Assembly: GCA_020747065.1 (NCBI GenBank)
Contig: JAGMVK010000020.1
Span: 1-64,000 of the forward strand
Direction of reading: 5' to 3'
Length of the DNA: 64,000 nucleotides
DNA from: Cadophora sp. MPI-SDFR-AT-0126
Taxonomy: Eukaryota; Ascomycota; Leotiomycetes; Helotiales; Ploettnerulaceae
A program made the translations under genes and the position numbers. This document shows positions 1-14,800 of this stretch, piece by piece; positions within the stretch are counted from its first letter, which is position 1, and the number at the start of each line of letters is the position of its first letter. A model generated the notes under the pieces. The model searched no databases. It was not told where the DNA came from and saw only the letters and a list, made by a program, of their open reading frames with translations.

Positions 1-1499
1 TTCTATATTAATAATAAGGTTTATTATATTAATAAGTATAGAAAGCTTTATTATAGCTTAAATAAAGAAGAAGCTAAAGAAGTAGTTAAAAAATAAGAGA
101 TAGTATAAGTTAGTATAATTAAACTTAAGATTATTAGAATAGAATAGAACTTATATTTAGAAGCTCGAAAAAAAACCTTTAGATTTATACTATTATAAAG
201 CTTTTTATTTATAATACTAAGTTAAACTCGAAAGCTACGATTAATTTAAGTAAAAAGATAATTATTATTATCTATATATCTAAAGATATAAAACTTAGAT
301 AAGTAGAGATTAATACTAGTATAAGAACTAAGTAAGCTTTTTTAAGTAAAGTATAGAAGTAAAGAGTAAAGTAAGAGAAAGATTATAAGATTATCTTAGA
401 TAAAGTAAATTAAGAGTCTAGATAACTTAAGACTACTAATAATAATTAAGAGATAGATAATATAGATAATAGTCTTAGAGTAGAGATTATTAGGAAAAGT
501 ATTAAAGCTAAGAGATAAAAGAAATAAGTTAGTAAAGAACTATTAAAGTACTAAAATAAGAGAAATTCCTTAATAAAATATATTACTTCCTTTACTTAAG
601 AGAGTATTTTAAGTAATAAGTTATAACTAGTATCCTTAATAATAATAAAATTAGTGTAATTCTAAATACTTTTAATATTAATAGTAATATTCTTAATTTT
701 CTTATTAAAAGTTACTTAATCTCTAGTAATAGTTCAGAAGATTATAGCTTTATAGGAAATAATTAGTAGTTAAGCTACTTTAATAATAGTCTTATTAATA
801 ATATTAACTTCAGATCTGAAGTCTACTATAGTCTAAACTCTGATTTTCCTTATAACTACTACTTATATTTTAGAAGTTTATATAGTAAGCTCTAAATAGT
901 TCCTAATTATTTTATCTTATTTAGTAATAAAGTTCATAAGGATCTTAATATCTCTTATATTAATTTTACTAATATTTATAATATTAAAAGTACTAAATTC
1001 AGGTTTATTAATTTTATTCTTCTTAACTAGACTAATATAAATATTAGAGCCCTCTTTAATTAGTACTAAGGGAATAGTCTAATTTATTATCTTATCTTAT
1101 TAAGCTTATAAGCTATAAAGGTCCTTAATCTTAACTTTTAAGTCCTAATTTATAATAGTATTAATTATACTATTTATTCTTAAGAGCTACTTAAGTTTTA
1201 AGTACTCTAGTAATAAAGTAATAGTTATAATATTTATAGATATAACTTATATAAAGACTAAGTAGGTTATTATTACTAGAGACCTTATTAATATTAGAAA
1301 TAGATTAGAAAATACTTAACTAGCATATATACTAAAGTAAGTACTAATATAAGAAGAGACTTAGATAAACTAGAATAGAAAGTCTTTACTTCTAATCTAA
1401 GATTATAAGTTAAGGTAAAGGGTTTTATAAGAATTACTAATACTAAGTTACTAGATTAAGATATAATAAAAATAAAAAATAAAAAAACTATAAAATAAT

Positions 1500-4400
1500 T
1501 CGTAAGCTAAGATTATAAGTAGTTATAAGCGAAATATATTCGATTTAATTAAACTTAAAAAGTAAAGAGTTTATATTTTTTATTAATAATAATCCTTTAC
1601 TATAAGTTAAAACTAAGATTATAAATATTAATATACTTTATAAAAAGAAAGTAGATAAAATAAAGCTAATAGATCTTAGGACTTTAAATAAAAATATACT
1701 TAAGAAAATTAATAACTAGTTTAAGTAAGATAAGAAAGTATAATTACCTTAACTTAAAAGACTATTTATAAATTATATTACTAGCTGATTTTTAAATAAA
1801 AAGCTAAAATACTAGCTTATATAAGAAATATTTAACTAATTAATTATTAGTAAGTAGTTAATAATAGAAGAATAGGAATTACTATTCTAAATACTACTAA
1901 ATTATAAGAGAGCTTTATCTTTTAACTAGATATAACTTAGTAGAATTAGAGAAAAAGTTACTTTACTATTAGAGATTAAAACTATATTATATAAAGCTTA
2001 ATAAGAGAAATTATTTCTAGTCTTAAAAGCTCTCTTAGAAAAAGTGATTTCTATACTTAAAGAATATTTAAAGTAAGGAATTATAGAACTATACTATAGT
2101 TTATATTAAAATAAATAATTTCTAATTATAAAGAAAAAGAAAAGAGCTTTCTAACTAATTATAGCTATTATTAAAATAAATAAAGTTATTATCTAAGATA
2201 CTAATATCCCTCTAAATATAAACTATTTTTTTATAAAATTTACTAGACTTATAATAGCTTCCTTAATTAATCTATTCTCTAGATATAATTAATTTATATT
2301 AGATATATACTTATAGGATATAATAGTAATTTATACTCTACTAAACCTCTTTTATATAACTAGATTACTTTAAGGAGCTACTAATTTTATAGCTTAGTTT
2401 ATTTAAATTATTTATAAGATTCTACTTAACTATATCTTAGATATTATACTACTATATATAAATAATATTAAAATTAAAAGTTCTATCTTATTTTATAATA
2501 ATAAAAAAGTCTTACTAAGGATTTAAAAGTTTATTATAAAATATATTTAAAATCTAGATAAAGTCTTAATATACTTTAAGCGATTAAGAGCTACTATTAA
2601 ACTTAAATCTTAGTATTACTTACTTAGACTTAAAATTATAAGATTTATTATTAATAGTAATAGATAGCGCTTTTAAAATAGTGAAAGTATTAAAGATTTA
2701 AGAATAAGAGAAGTATAATAATATTTTAGAAGCTAAGACCTTTATTAAAGTTATAATATATTATTAGATATAAACTAAAAATTTCTTAATTATTATAGTT
2801 CTAATATATATTATAATATAAAAAGAAGTTATATTTAACTAGTAGGATTCTTAGAAGTAAGCTATATAATAGCTTAAGGATATATTACTTAGTGCCTTAT
2901 CCTTAATTAAGATTAATTATAATCTTAAAGTAAGCTTTATTATACTTATAATAGATACTAGTAAGATTAGTTAAGAAGCTATCTTATAGTAGCTTAATAA
3001 TTAAAAGAAGAGATATCTAGCGCGATTTAAGAATAGTCTCTAGAATCTTATAGAAAGTAAGTATAATATAATAAAGAGGAAATACTAAGGAGCTTTAAAA
3101 GCTATAAAGAAGATATAAAGTAAACTTTATAAAGTATATTTTATTCTTAAAATAGATATAAAAGTTCTTATAGAATAGCTAAATAAAGTAGCTAATAACT
3201 TACTTAAGGTATTACTTATAAATTAGATTACTTAGATATATTTAATAGACTTTAAAGTTAAATATATTTTAGGAATAAAGAATATTATTATTAATAAGCT
3301 ATTATAATATAGAAAGAAGTACTTCTTAGATATTAATAAAAAGGATAAGGAAGATATTAATAAGTAGATTTTAAATAAACTTAGCTTAGTCTTAATATTT
3401 ATAATTTCCTTTAAATAACTTATAAGCTAAGATTATAAGTTAATAGGATAAATTCTATAGCTAAACTACTTTAAAGAATTAGAATAAATTACTAAGTTTC
3501 TTTACTTATTAAAATAGCTAAGAATAGTTAAGTTAAGTAATTATAAAAAATTTAAGAATTAAGTTCTTTAGTACTTTACTTAAGATAAGTATCTTTATTA
3601 AAAACTTAATAATTATAACTAAGTATACTTTATTATTAAAAGTAAGCTTAAATAATTTAAAGTTATTAAGAAGTAATATAATAAGAGAGAGTATAAAGGT
3701 ACTAAATTAACTTTTTTTTACTTTTTAAAGTAATTCTTTTAAACTAGATTTTATAAAGATTATAAAGCCTTTTATAAAAGTTATAAGGAATATTAAAAGA
3801 GATAACTTAGTTATAAAGAAAACTTATTATATTTAACTTAGCTAATTAAACTATTTAAATATATTAACTTAGATATTATAAGAGTCCTTATACTAGATAA
3901 TAAGAAGAAATACTTTATTTTAGTAAAAGAGGATTTATTAAGATAAATTAAAGAGAGATTATTTATAAGAGCTAAATCTATTAATATTATTAAGTTCCTA
4001 TAGAAAGAGATTATCTACTAGTATAGCTTTTTTAGTAGATTTATAGTTAATAAAGGACTTAAGAATAAGAAAATAATATAAGAATTTATATTAAAATATA
4101 GTATTAAAAGAATCTAGATCTTAACTTATAATTCTAAAGCTAATAGGAATATTAAGTATACTTATTAAGATATCTTAAATAGCTTCTTTAAAATAATAAA
4201 AAGAGATTTTTATAAATAAATAAATAAATTTAAAAGTATTCTTTTTACTTTAAAAATATTAATCTATTAGCTAACTAAAGTAATACTATTCTTTTTACTT
4301 TATAATTAAAAAGCTATTTTACTCTTAGAAAGTAAGTTTCTAGTTTAGAAAATAATAGATTATAATAAGGTTTATATTAAAGGAGATCTTCTAGCTCTTT

Positions 4401-4830
4401 AAGCTTACTAATTAGAACTTTAAGATAAGGATATTAAAGATATTATCTTTTATAAGAGAAGGTATTAGAAAGTTATAAAAGAGATATAGAATTAAATATA
4501 AATCCTTAAAGCTAAGCTAATTATAAAGAATAACTTAGTTTTAATCTATAATATATAGCGATTAATTAATCTTTTAGTAGATATAAAATTAAAGTATTAA
4601 TAGTATAAGCTATATAGAGTCTTTAAGAAAGACTCTTAGAAAAGGTATTATTAGTTATAAGAGCTTAATAAAATTACTCTTAAGGAAATATTTACTATAA
4701 ATTAACTTAAATAATTCTTTAGTAAGATTAAATACTTTTCTTACTCTTAGAGACTAAAAATAATTTATTAGAATTAGAAGATAATATAAATAGTAATAGT
4801 AATTATAAAGAATTAGAGAGTAATAAAACT
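1500..4830 (+). mobile_element. Ty3/Gypsy retrotransposon relic A (pol)
   Basis: Plus-strand translation gives a decayed pol region. Around 2,110-2,240 the frame reads like the start of a reverse transcriptase (KKKKRAF, then IKINKVII and DTNIPLNINYF). Near 2,270-2,480 come RT-like words (LFSRYN, ILDIYL) and ILDIILLYINNIKIKS, matching the Y-x-D-D active-site block with D to N by RIP. At about 4,005-4,330 an integrase core is recognisable (KEIICxHGFFSRFIVNKG, then KYSIKRIxILTYNSKAN). The order RT then integrase is that of Gypsy, not Copia. Stops are TAA/TAG. I could not find its LTRs, so the ends are approximate. Confidence 0.75.
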
Positions 4831-6360
4831 TTTACTAGAATACTATTAATAGTTCTTTATTTTATTCTATAAGTAGTCTTTTCTAGATTAATTATTACTT
4901 AATAAGCTAGTTATTATTAACTTCTATATAACTCTTAATCTAGATTATTACTCTTATAATATAAGGTTATCTTATAAACTTAGTTAAAATAAGATATATA
5001 TATTTTCTTATATTTACTATTTTTTTAAATACTTTTTATTCTTTTTTTAATAGATTTTTATTTAAAGTATATCTTTTTTACTTTATTTCCTTAGTCTTAT
5101 CTTTATACTTATTATTATTTTACTTTAAAAAGTATTATTTATATTTCTTATATAATTAAAAAGCTTATATATTCTCTTTTATCTATTTAGTTAAATTTCT
5201 ATTATATATAATACTCTTTTTCTTATATAATTTATTGTTTATCTTAGTTATTATATATATAATAATACTAATATAATCAGTTAAGAAGTAATTAGCTAAT
5301 AAGATTATTTATTAATATTTATTTACTTAAAGAATGAATTTAATTATTTAATTAAGTAAGTATAGAATATTTATTATATATTATAGAACTAAAAAGAATA
5401 ATCCTAAGCGCTAGTATAATTAGCTTTACTAAGAGTTTATATATTCTTTATCTTAGTAGTCTTTCTTCTATAACTTTTACTCTTTTATACTAATTAGTAA
5501 TAAAATTTCCTTAATTTAGAAATTATATTAAAAATTTAAATTTAAAAGTTAATAATTAAGAATCTATTTAAATTTTACTTATAAGCTAGCTTATAAGTTA
5601 AATTTATTATTAAAAATAGTATTTAAATCTACTTTCTTAAAAAACACTAAAAGTTTAACTAGTGATCTTAGATTATAAGTTAGTTTAAGACTAGAATAAT
5701 AAGAAAAAGTAATTATAGAAATATTTAGTATTAAGAAATTACTTAATAATATTAGCTTAGAGATATAAGCTATACTAATTACTTAAAGTAATATATATCT
5801 AAAGAAGTACTTAGAGAAAAAGAATAAAATTCTTATAAACTAATAAGAAATATCTTAAGGATACTTAGTAAAAGAGAAAGGCTTTAATATTAAGGCTTTT
5901 ATAGAATATTATTATATCTTAAAAGAGTATATTAATATAGCTTTAAATTAAAAAGATAAGAAGATATAAAATCTTAAGAAGATTACGAAAAATTAGACTA
6001 TTAATTATAAGAAGATATTTATTATAAAATACTTAAGTACTATTAGTTCAGACTAATTAATAACTAACTTTAGTATACTATCTATTAAAATCCGTACTTT
6101 TCTATAAGTTCTACTAGCTTTAAATAAGTATATTATTAATTATACTTAAGTACTAAAAGTTATAAAAAATATTATATTAAAAGACTAAAAAGATATTAAG
6201 CTTAATTCTTATACTTTAAAATACTATTAAGAATACTTAGATAATACTAACTTCTTTACTTAAATTACTATTCTATTAACTAAATATAAATTATATTAAG
6301 TTAGTTTTAAAGTATCTTAGTACGACTTTTTTTATTTTAACTACTTAGAATAATACTAGA

Positions 6361-9300
6361 CTTAATAGAGATTTCTTAGATAAGAACTAACTAACTTAAT
6401 TCTTTATAACTAACGCTAAAGAAGTAAAAGCTAAGATTATTAAGTAGATAGCTATAAACTAAGCTAATACTTCTATACTTACTAGTAGTTCTACTTCTAC
6501 TATAATTATAAGTAGTTTAGCTAAAACTTTTATTACTTAAACTTAATAAGAAAGTCTAGTATTAGAAATAATTAATAATCTAAGCTTATAAGTTAAAAGT
6601 ACTAGAAAATCGCCTGAGCTAGTAATAAATCTAAAAGAGGATACTAACTTTACTTCTTTAGAGAGCTAGGAAACTAAAGTACTAGATAATTAATAAGAGA
6701 TTAATAAACTAGAGTAACTTATTAATTTTACTATAAAACTACTTAAAATAAAAGAGAATTTAAAGGAAAATACTAAGCTTTCTTTAATAATATAAGATAA
6801 TTATATATTAGATAATCTTAAAATAATTAATAATCTAAATTTATTAATTAATCCTAAGGATCTTAAGCCTAAGTTCTTAACTTCTATTAACTTTATAAAG
6901 GAGAATCCTAAAGCTACTTTAGTAATTAAAATACTATCTCTTAAAAGTAAAGAAAAGGCTATTATTATAACTAATAATAATGAACTTAATAATAAACCTC
7001 TACTTATAGTCTTTTAAATACTAAAGGAACTTTAAGAGTATATTACTTAATTTTATAATTAGATACTTTAAGAGTTACGAAAGTATTTTAATTCTTTTAT
7101 TATTACCTTTAATATTAAAGCGATTACTTAAGAAGAGACTTTAGTTTATATTAATTAGATCTTTAACCTTATTTAATTCGAATTTCCTATTATTACTATT
7201 CTTAATAATATTATTTAAGAGGATAAATTAATTTATAATTCCGAATTATTAATTAGAATACCTTAAGCTTTAAAGGAATAATATAGCGTTAATAAAATTA
7301 AGTTAAATAAAGAAGCTTATAGCTATAAAGTTCTTATTTATATTAAGAGAACTACTAAGTATAATAATCCTTTTATTATAGATATACTTTTCATTAAATA
7401 TTTTCGCTTTATTAAATATATTATAAACTTATATCCTCTTAAGATAAAATATATAAATTTTATATATAAATTCTATATTAGAAAGTATAGTTAATATTAT
7501 AGACTAGTGAATTAAGTAAAGTTAAGTCATCTTACGAGTTATTTTAGTATTATTAATCTGGATCTAAGAGGTATAAATAAACTTTAATTAAATCCTAAAT
7601 AAGCTAATATCTTTTAAAAGAATTAAAATACTATTAAAATAAAGAAAAAATAATACTTAGGACCTTTTAACTTCTGCTTTATCTTAGATATTAAGAATAA
7701 TATTACTATATTACTAGAGAAGATTTATAGGAGTATTACTACTAAGGGAGCTTAAATTAAGTTTAAATCTATTAGTATATTTATACTTAAAAGCTTATAT
7801 ATTATATCTTACTTTCTAATAAAGGAAAAGAAGACTAAGCCTTTCTTATTCAAAATTATATAATAAGAGCTAGCTATATATAAGTTTTACTACTAGAACC
7901 TTAATTTTACTAAGCTAGTTACTTTATTTCTTTATAGTATAGTATATTTAATTACTTAGTAAGTATTATAAATAAATTATAGATTATACTTAGCTTATCT
8001 TACTACTTATAATAATAGTGAAATTCGTTTTATAATTTATCTAGAGTTTCCTATCTTTATAAGAGCTAATAAGAAAGTTAAGAAAGTCTATTATACTAAT
8101 ATTAATATTAAGAATCTTATTAATAATTAAAAAATAAGAGGTAATCTTAGATTATTAATTAATATCTTATATAATTAGTATCTTAATCTTTAAATTTTCT
8201 TTTCTTTTAAATTTAGTCTTAGCTAAATTAATACTTATTTATATAGTTATAAAGGTTTTAATATTATTACTTAGAAAAAGACTTAAAGATATTTTTATCT
8301 AATTAGCTAAAATCTTAAAAGCTTACTTAGAAAGTATAAGACTTAATTCAGGGCTTAATTAATCTTAATTAAGACTAATAAGAACTATTCTTATATATCT
8401 TTAATATATTAATAAAGAACTATTCTTAATCTACAAATTAGTAATTATAGTATTATATTCTAACTAGTAGTTTTCTTAAATAATTATACTACTTTAATTA
8501 ATAAGAATACCTTTAAAAATAATACAAAAGTATCTGATTTAATACTTACTATTTTAAGTCTTAAAAGTCCCTTAACTTCTTACTTTATAACTTTACTTCC
8601 TTTATATATTTCTTTCGTAGCTACTATTACTATTACTAGACTAGGACTATTATTAGAAGCTCTTACTAGTTAATTACTATAGATAGAAGCTTCTATTTTA
8701 TATAAAGCTAAAGAACTTATTACTATAAAGAATACTAATTATATTAAATACCTTAAAAAGTATAAAGTAGAATAACTTATAATTACTACTAAAGTCTAGA
8801 AAGTTATTTAAGAAATAGAAAAGCTAGCTTATAATAAAAAATCATAAATTAAGTAATTCCTTTTTAATACTAGATTACTCTTAGATAATATTATAAATAG
8901 AATTCTTAAGTTAGAATAAAATAATAAAGATAAAGAGAATTATAAGGAAAGTCTTTAAGAATAAACTTATTAAATTAAAGATAACCTTAAAGCTAAGGAG
9001 AAAGACTACTTACTTAGTAATAAAGAAGATAATAATCTAGAAATTAACTCTAATATAACTAGTAATCCTAAACTATTAGTTAAAGGAGAGGAGAAAGCTA
9101 AAACTTATAAGTATACTCTTTTAAATAAGAATATTAGAAGTGTTTTAGAATTAAAGTATCTTATTAAGGAAGATTATATTAAATCTACTAGTAATCCGGA
9201 CTTATTAGTTAATTCTAGTAAAAAGAGAGCTAAAGGTTATAACTTAGAAGGAAACTTCTAACTTAAAAATAGTATTACTAAAGAGAACCTTATTAATTTA

Positions 9301-10140
9301 ACTTTTAATTTAAGATTAGGAGTTATCTAAGGTACTAATAGTAGTTAAGAGGTTAACTAATAATTAGAAGAGGAATTTTATATAATATAAGATATTAATA
9401 ATAATTAAACTACTAACTCTTTTAGTACTAGTAAGTAAGCTAAAAGATAAAATAAACTAATTACGCTTTATACTCTTAGATTAGAAACTACTAATATAAA
9501 AAGTAGAGATAAAATTTAAGAAGTTAATAATATTAGTTATAATATTATATAAAAAGAGAGATTTCTTAAGAGATTTATTACTTAAAAGTAAGTTTTAGAG
9601 TCTAATAATATAAGTAAAGAAGATAATATTAATAGAACCAGGCTTATTATTATAGAAAGAGCTACGTAAAAAGCTATAATTTAATAAGCTTAAGCTATAA
9701 GTATATAAGCTTACTCTTAAACTTTAATACTTAAGCTAAAGTTTCAGTTAGTTATATCTTAATTAATTCTAGTAAAAACTACGCTTTTTTCTACTTTTAC
9801 TAAAGACTCTTATATAACTTATATAAATTTAAGATATCTTTTAAGAAGTTCTATAAAAAGTATCTTTTATATTTTACTTAATATTAACTTTAAATAAGAG
9901 GAAAAGAATACTTACTTTTCTCTAAAGAACAGTAAAGGAAAGTATAAAGCTAAAGATTCTATAAAACTAAAAAAAGTAGTAAAAAAAATAAAGAAGATAA
10001 AAGGTACTTAAGTTAAGGAATTAGTAATAAAGTACTTATAAATTCAGATTATAAGTAGAATTAAGCTATATATTAAAGAGTTAAAATAAAGTAATAATAA
10101 GGTTTAATTTCCTTTTAAAAGTAATACTATAGTATAAAGA
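6361..10140 (+). pseudogene. RIP-killed long reading frame, unidentified protein
   Basis: One plus-strand frame (codons starting at positions equal to 1 modulo 3) can be followed for roughly 1,260 codons. Every interruption I read in it is TAA or TAG, and I saw no TGA. This is what RIP makes of CAA/CAG glutamine codons. The inferred product is rich in Leu, Ile, Lys, Glu and Asn, with hydrophilic segments near both ends and a denser middle (about 7.0-8.5 kb). I see no RT active site, integrase, zinc knuckle or transposase motif in it. It could be part of an unknown mobile element, a cargo gene or a dead host gene. The frame is clear; its identity and exact ends are not. Confidence 0.55.
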
Positions 10141-11439
10141 AAAGTAGAGTTATTTTTTTCTTTTCTTTTTACTTTTTTCTTTCTTTTTTATACTAAATAT
10201 ACTTACTTTATAATCCTCTTCTTATAATAATATAGCTAGGAATTATAGTCTAAGGTAATTACTAAACTTAGTTAGGATAGATATAATAAAGTATATATTT
10301 AGAATTAAGGTATTACTTTAAGTAACTTTAGTTATAAGCCTTAGTGAACTCCTTTTACTTATAAGAGCTTCTCTTTACTTATAGAATTAGAAGAATTAAA
10401 GACTTTTTTTACTTTAAATTTCAGCTATAAGTAGCTTCTTATATTTTACTCCTAGGTTTAATAACCTACTTAGTTTTACGTTATATAAGGTCTTTATAAT
10501 AGTAAAGACTATAAACTAGTATTATAGACTTATTAATTTCTAAGTAAGTAATAAAGTATACTTATCTACTAAGAACCTCTAGAGTTATTAACTAAGCTAT
10601 AAGCTTAGTAATTAATAAGAAGAGCTATTTAAAATTCTATATTAAGTAGAGAACTCTTACTAGTTCTAGTTATTTATAAGATTAAATATTTATAATATAT
10701 TTATTCTAGAACTATTATTCTAGGACTTAAATAACTTCTTACTTAGTTAGGAATAACTCTGAAACTCCCTTAAAGTAATTAAGAGTTAAGAAGAATAGAA
10801 AGTATAAGAAGGTCTTATATTATAATTATATTATAATATCTTAAAGTATTAAGTTAGTTAAGTAAGCTATGATCCTAATACTATATAGTATAATATATTT
10901 AATTTAATAAAGTTACTTTATAAATTAAGAGATTTCTATTAAGTTAACTTTTCTATTCTAGGATTACCTTAAAACTTACTTAAATAGTTAGTTATATAAG
11001 AAAATAAAGAAGATAACTATAGTTACTTAGAAAATAATAAACTAGTTAGTAAGATAGTAAAATAAAGTTTAATTTAGACTATCTAAATACCCTCTAATTT
11101 AAAGTACTAATACTATAGTTTTATAATTATACTTTAGCTAGAATATCTTACTAGTTTCGCTATAGAAGACTATTCTTATATAAGAAGTCTAACTAAAAGT
11201 ATAGTTATAAAGAACTAATAATAAAGCTAATCTAAAATAAGGCTTATTCTTCTTTTATTCTAAATTACTTAGAATCTCCTTATCTTCTCTTATATTACTT
11301 AAGTATCTCTTTATATAGAATCTATCTAGTAGTCTATTAGTATTCTCTTCTTCTCTCTTATACTTAAGAGCGTAGTGAACTTCCTTAGCTATTATAATAG
11401 ATAGCCTACGTAGTCACGAGTGTGTCGCAGATCACGGAA

Positions 11440-11865
11440 TGTGACGAATAGTCCGCGTAGTCACATGTGTGACGCAGATCACGTGTGTATCGCAGATCAC
11501 GGGACTTAGGAGTTATAAGAGGTGACTAAATGCGATATTATAATAGAACTAGTAGCCGCGCCTTTTATACTTAAGCTTAAGACTCCTTTTAAAACTTATT
11601 TTTTTCTTATCTTTTTTACTTTATATTATAGTTATTAATAAACTTCTATTAAGCTATTGTAACGAATAGTCCGCGCAGATCACGTGTATGTCGCAGATTA
11701 TAGGACTTAGGAGTCATAAGAGATAACTAGATATAATATTATAATAAGACTAGTAGCTATATTTTCTATACTTAAGCTTAAGGCTCTTTTTTAAAACCTC
11801 TTTTTTTTTTTAATCTTTTCTACTTTATATTATAGCTATTAATAAACTTTTATTAAGTTATTATA
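11440..11865 (+). repeat. Doubled 5' LTR-like unit of element B
   Basis: Two head-to-tail copies of a unit of about 210 bp occupy 11,440-11,657 and 11,658-11,865. Each begins TGTGACGAATAGTCCGCG or TGTAACGAATAGTCCGCG and ends GCTATTG or GTTATTATA. A recurring CGCAGATCACG core occurs about three times between 11,420 and 11,500. The first copy keeps CpG, CpA and TpG sites that are mutated in the second. The shared body (GGACTTAGGAGT...CTTAAGGCT...) recurs at 17.8-18.1 kb. Confidence 0.75.
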
Positions 11866-14800
11866 TTAGAAAAGATTACTTTTACTTATAAAGGTTTTAA
11901 TATTCCTAGCTAATTCCTTAATTACTTATTAAGTATAGTTAAGTTATACTTTTAGCTCTCTTCTCTCTCTCTCTTCTTCTTATAGCGTACTTATTTCCTT
12001 AGGTACCTTTTAAGCGTAGTTACGTTATATATTATAAGATATTACTCCTCTCTTATAATACTAAAACCTCTTCTAGATAAGTGAAATTAACTCTTTTAAA
12101 AAATCTAATAAGATTTATTATAGCTCTTTTAGAGCCTTCTTCTTTACTTATTAGTATTTCCCTCTTTTTAAATAGTTAATTAATCTTACCTTTCTTATAT
12201 TAATAAACCCCTTACTATTACTTAGTTCTTCCTTTATATTTCCTTTTATTACTAAATCAAAGAGTATAGATAAAATAATCTTATACTACTTAGCTTATAC
12301 TTTAATATTATATTTCTAATAAATAATAACTTTAAAGATAAGGATACTAAATAAACTTTAGTTATATAGCTAAAGTAAATCTAAAAAGACTTTTAAAAGT
12401 TATTAAAGAAACTAAGTAAGTAATAGGATAAGTAGAATAAGACTATATAGTAAGTCCTTACTCTTTTAAAGTAATTAAGTACTTAGAATTCCCTTAGTAA
12501 TAATAGAGGTTTAAGTAATAATAACTCTCTTAATAAAGACCCCGGTTCTTCTTATTTTATTAATTAAGCTTACTATTTAAGTTATAGAAAACGTTCCTAG
12601 AAATTATATATTAATAAATTCTCTAGTAATTCCGAGGGCTTAGAGTAATATACTTAGTCTATATTAATACTAAATAAGCTAGATATTAATTCTAATTATT
12701 ACTTTAATAAGAAGTCTTATATTACTATAGTATATAATTATACTAAAGAAGATACTTAAGGCTACTTATTACTACGCTTTAAATAAGGAGGAATAGAGCT
12801 ATTTATTAATACCGAAGAAATAATTAATTACTTAAGTAGTATTTATAATAATACTTTTAAATAGTAATATACTAAGATAACTTTAAATAAGTTATAAATA
12901 TCCTTAATAGAATTATTTATAGAATACTACTCTTATTTACTTAAATTAGTTTAAGATACTTATATCTCTTTTAATAAATATCTTATAACTTACTTTTATA
13001 ACTCTCTCTACTTATCTTTATAAGATTAAGTTATATATAAGTTCACTTTTAATAGAAGTTTCTAAGATTCTATTTCTATTATAGATTTCTTAAATAAAGA
13101 GATTTATTATACTTAGGAATAGCGCTACTAGAACGCTTTCTTAATTTATATAATACTTTTATTTACTTAAAACTCTTTAACTTTATTTCTATAAAAAAGT
13201 ATACTTACTTTCTCCTTAGTAAATAATACTACTTTAGCTCTTATAGTTTCTATACTTCTTTAATTACTTCTTATAGCCTTTAGTACTTAAAAACTTACTA
13301 TTTACTAGAACTATAAAAAAGTAGGATATATAGCTAAAGATTACCTTAAGTATTATAATCTTATTAATTTAAGTATCTTAGAAATTAAAGTATTAAAATA
13401 ATTCCTAAGTAAAGACTTCTTTAAAGCTAATAAAGACTAAGAGAAATTAAAGGATATTACTAATTTAGAAAACTAAAGACTTTAGAAGAAGACTCTTTTT
13501 TAAAGTAAATAATTAATCTTTAGGAGATTAATATATATTAATTAATAAGTAGTAAAAGTTTTATTATTTCTTATATATTATTTTATAATAATATTAGAAT
13601 TACTCTTTCTATATTATCTAACTCTAAAGTAAGTAAATTTACCTTTATTAATATTAAATTTACTAAAGATCTTACTAAGAAGTTTAATATTATTCTTACT
13701 TTACTTCTTAATTTTATATAAGTAAAAAGTTATAATAGCTAAGCTAATAATATTATATTATATATTATCCTTTTAAATATACTAATTAATTAGTAAGTTT
13801 AGAAATAAATCTCTTTTATATTATTAGACTTTAGAAGTTATAAGATTATCTTAAAGTAAACTTAAATAGCTTACTTTAATATATAACTTAATATTAAGAA
13901 CTAAAGCTTAGTATAGCTTTATAATAAAGATATCCTTATAGTATTTTTAAGATTCTTATATACTACTTATAATATTATATAGCTTCTAAATCTTTATAAT
14001 ATCTAAATCGCTAATTAATAAGATATCTTTTAATAATAAGTAGTAATAAATAAAGAAAATACTACTTAATGAACTGAAAATATTACTATAGCTACTACTA
14101 GTATTACTAATAAATAGCTAATAGAGCTATAAATTATAGAGCTACTCTCTTACGGGTTTTAATATATATCCTTATTAATTACTATATATTATACTACTTA
14201 CTAAGTAGTATAAAAGAAATACTATAGTACTAAATAACTTCGCGATTAATATTATCTAGAAAGCTAAGCTATCTCTTATAAGTACTCTACTTATACTTAG
14301 GTAGTAGCGATTACTAGCTTACTTTAGTAGATAAAAAGAGAACTTTATAATCTTATACTTAATAAACTTCGCTTAATTACCTTAATATAAGGAATTCCTA
14401 TATATTAATACCTAACTCTAAAATAAAAGACTTTACTAAAGATAGATATAACTAAGATTAATATAGTAGCTTTTTATTATACCTTTTATTAGAAAGAGTT
14501 AGAATTCTTTATAATTATACTAAGTAAGATAAATAAGACTATTAACTAAGTAGCTTAGAAAGCTAAGCTATAATTACTCTTTATTAAAGAGAAATCCTAT
14601 AAAGATATCTTATAAAAGAAACTCTCTTCTTAGTATTAGAAGTATACTACTATATTCTTAAAAACTACTACTAATACTCTTCTTAACTTAGTACTAAAGC
14701 TAAATTATAAGATTAAGTTAAAAGCTAAAATTAATTATAATTATAAGCTACTATATTAATAAAGTAAAGTAAAACTCTAAGTAATAAAGAAATACCTTAA

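Noticed and set aside
11420..11510. CRISPR-like repeat pattern of CGCAGATCACG
   Set aside because: Three short, irregularly spaced copies inside an LTR of a fungal element; no array structure, and CRISPR is not expected in this organism.
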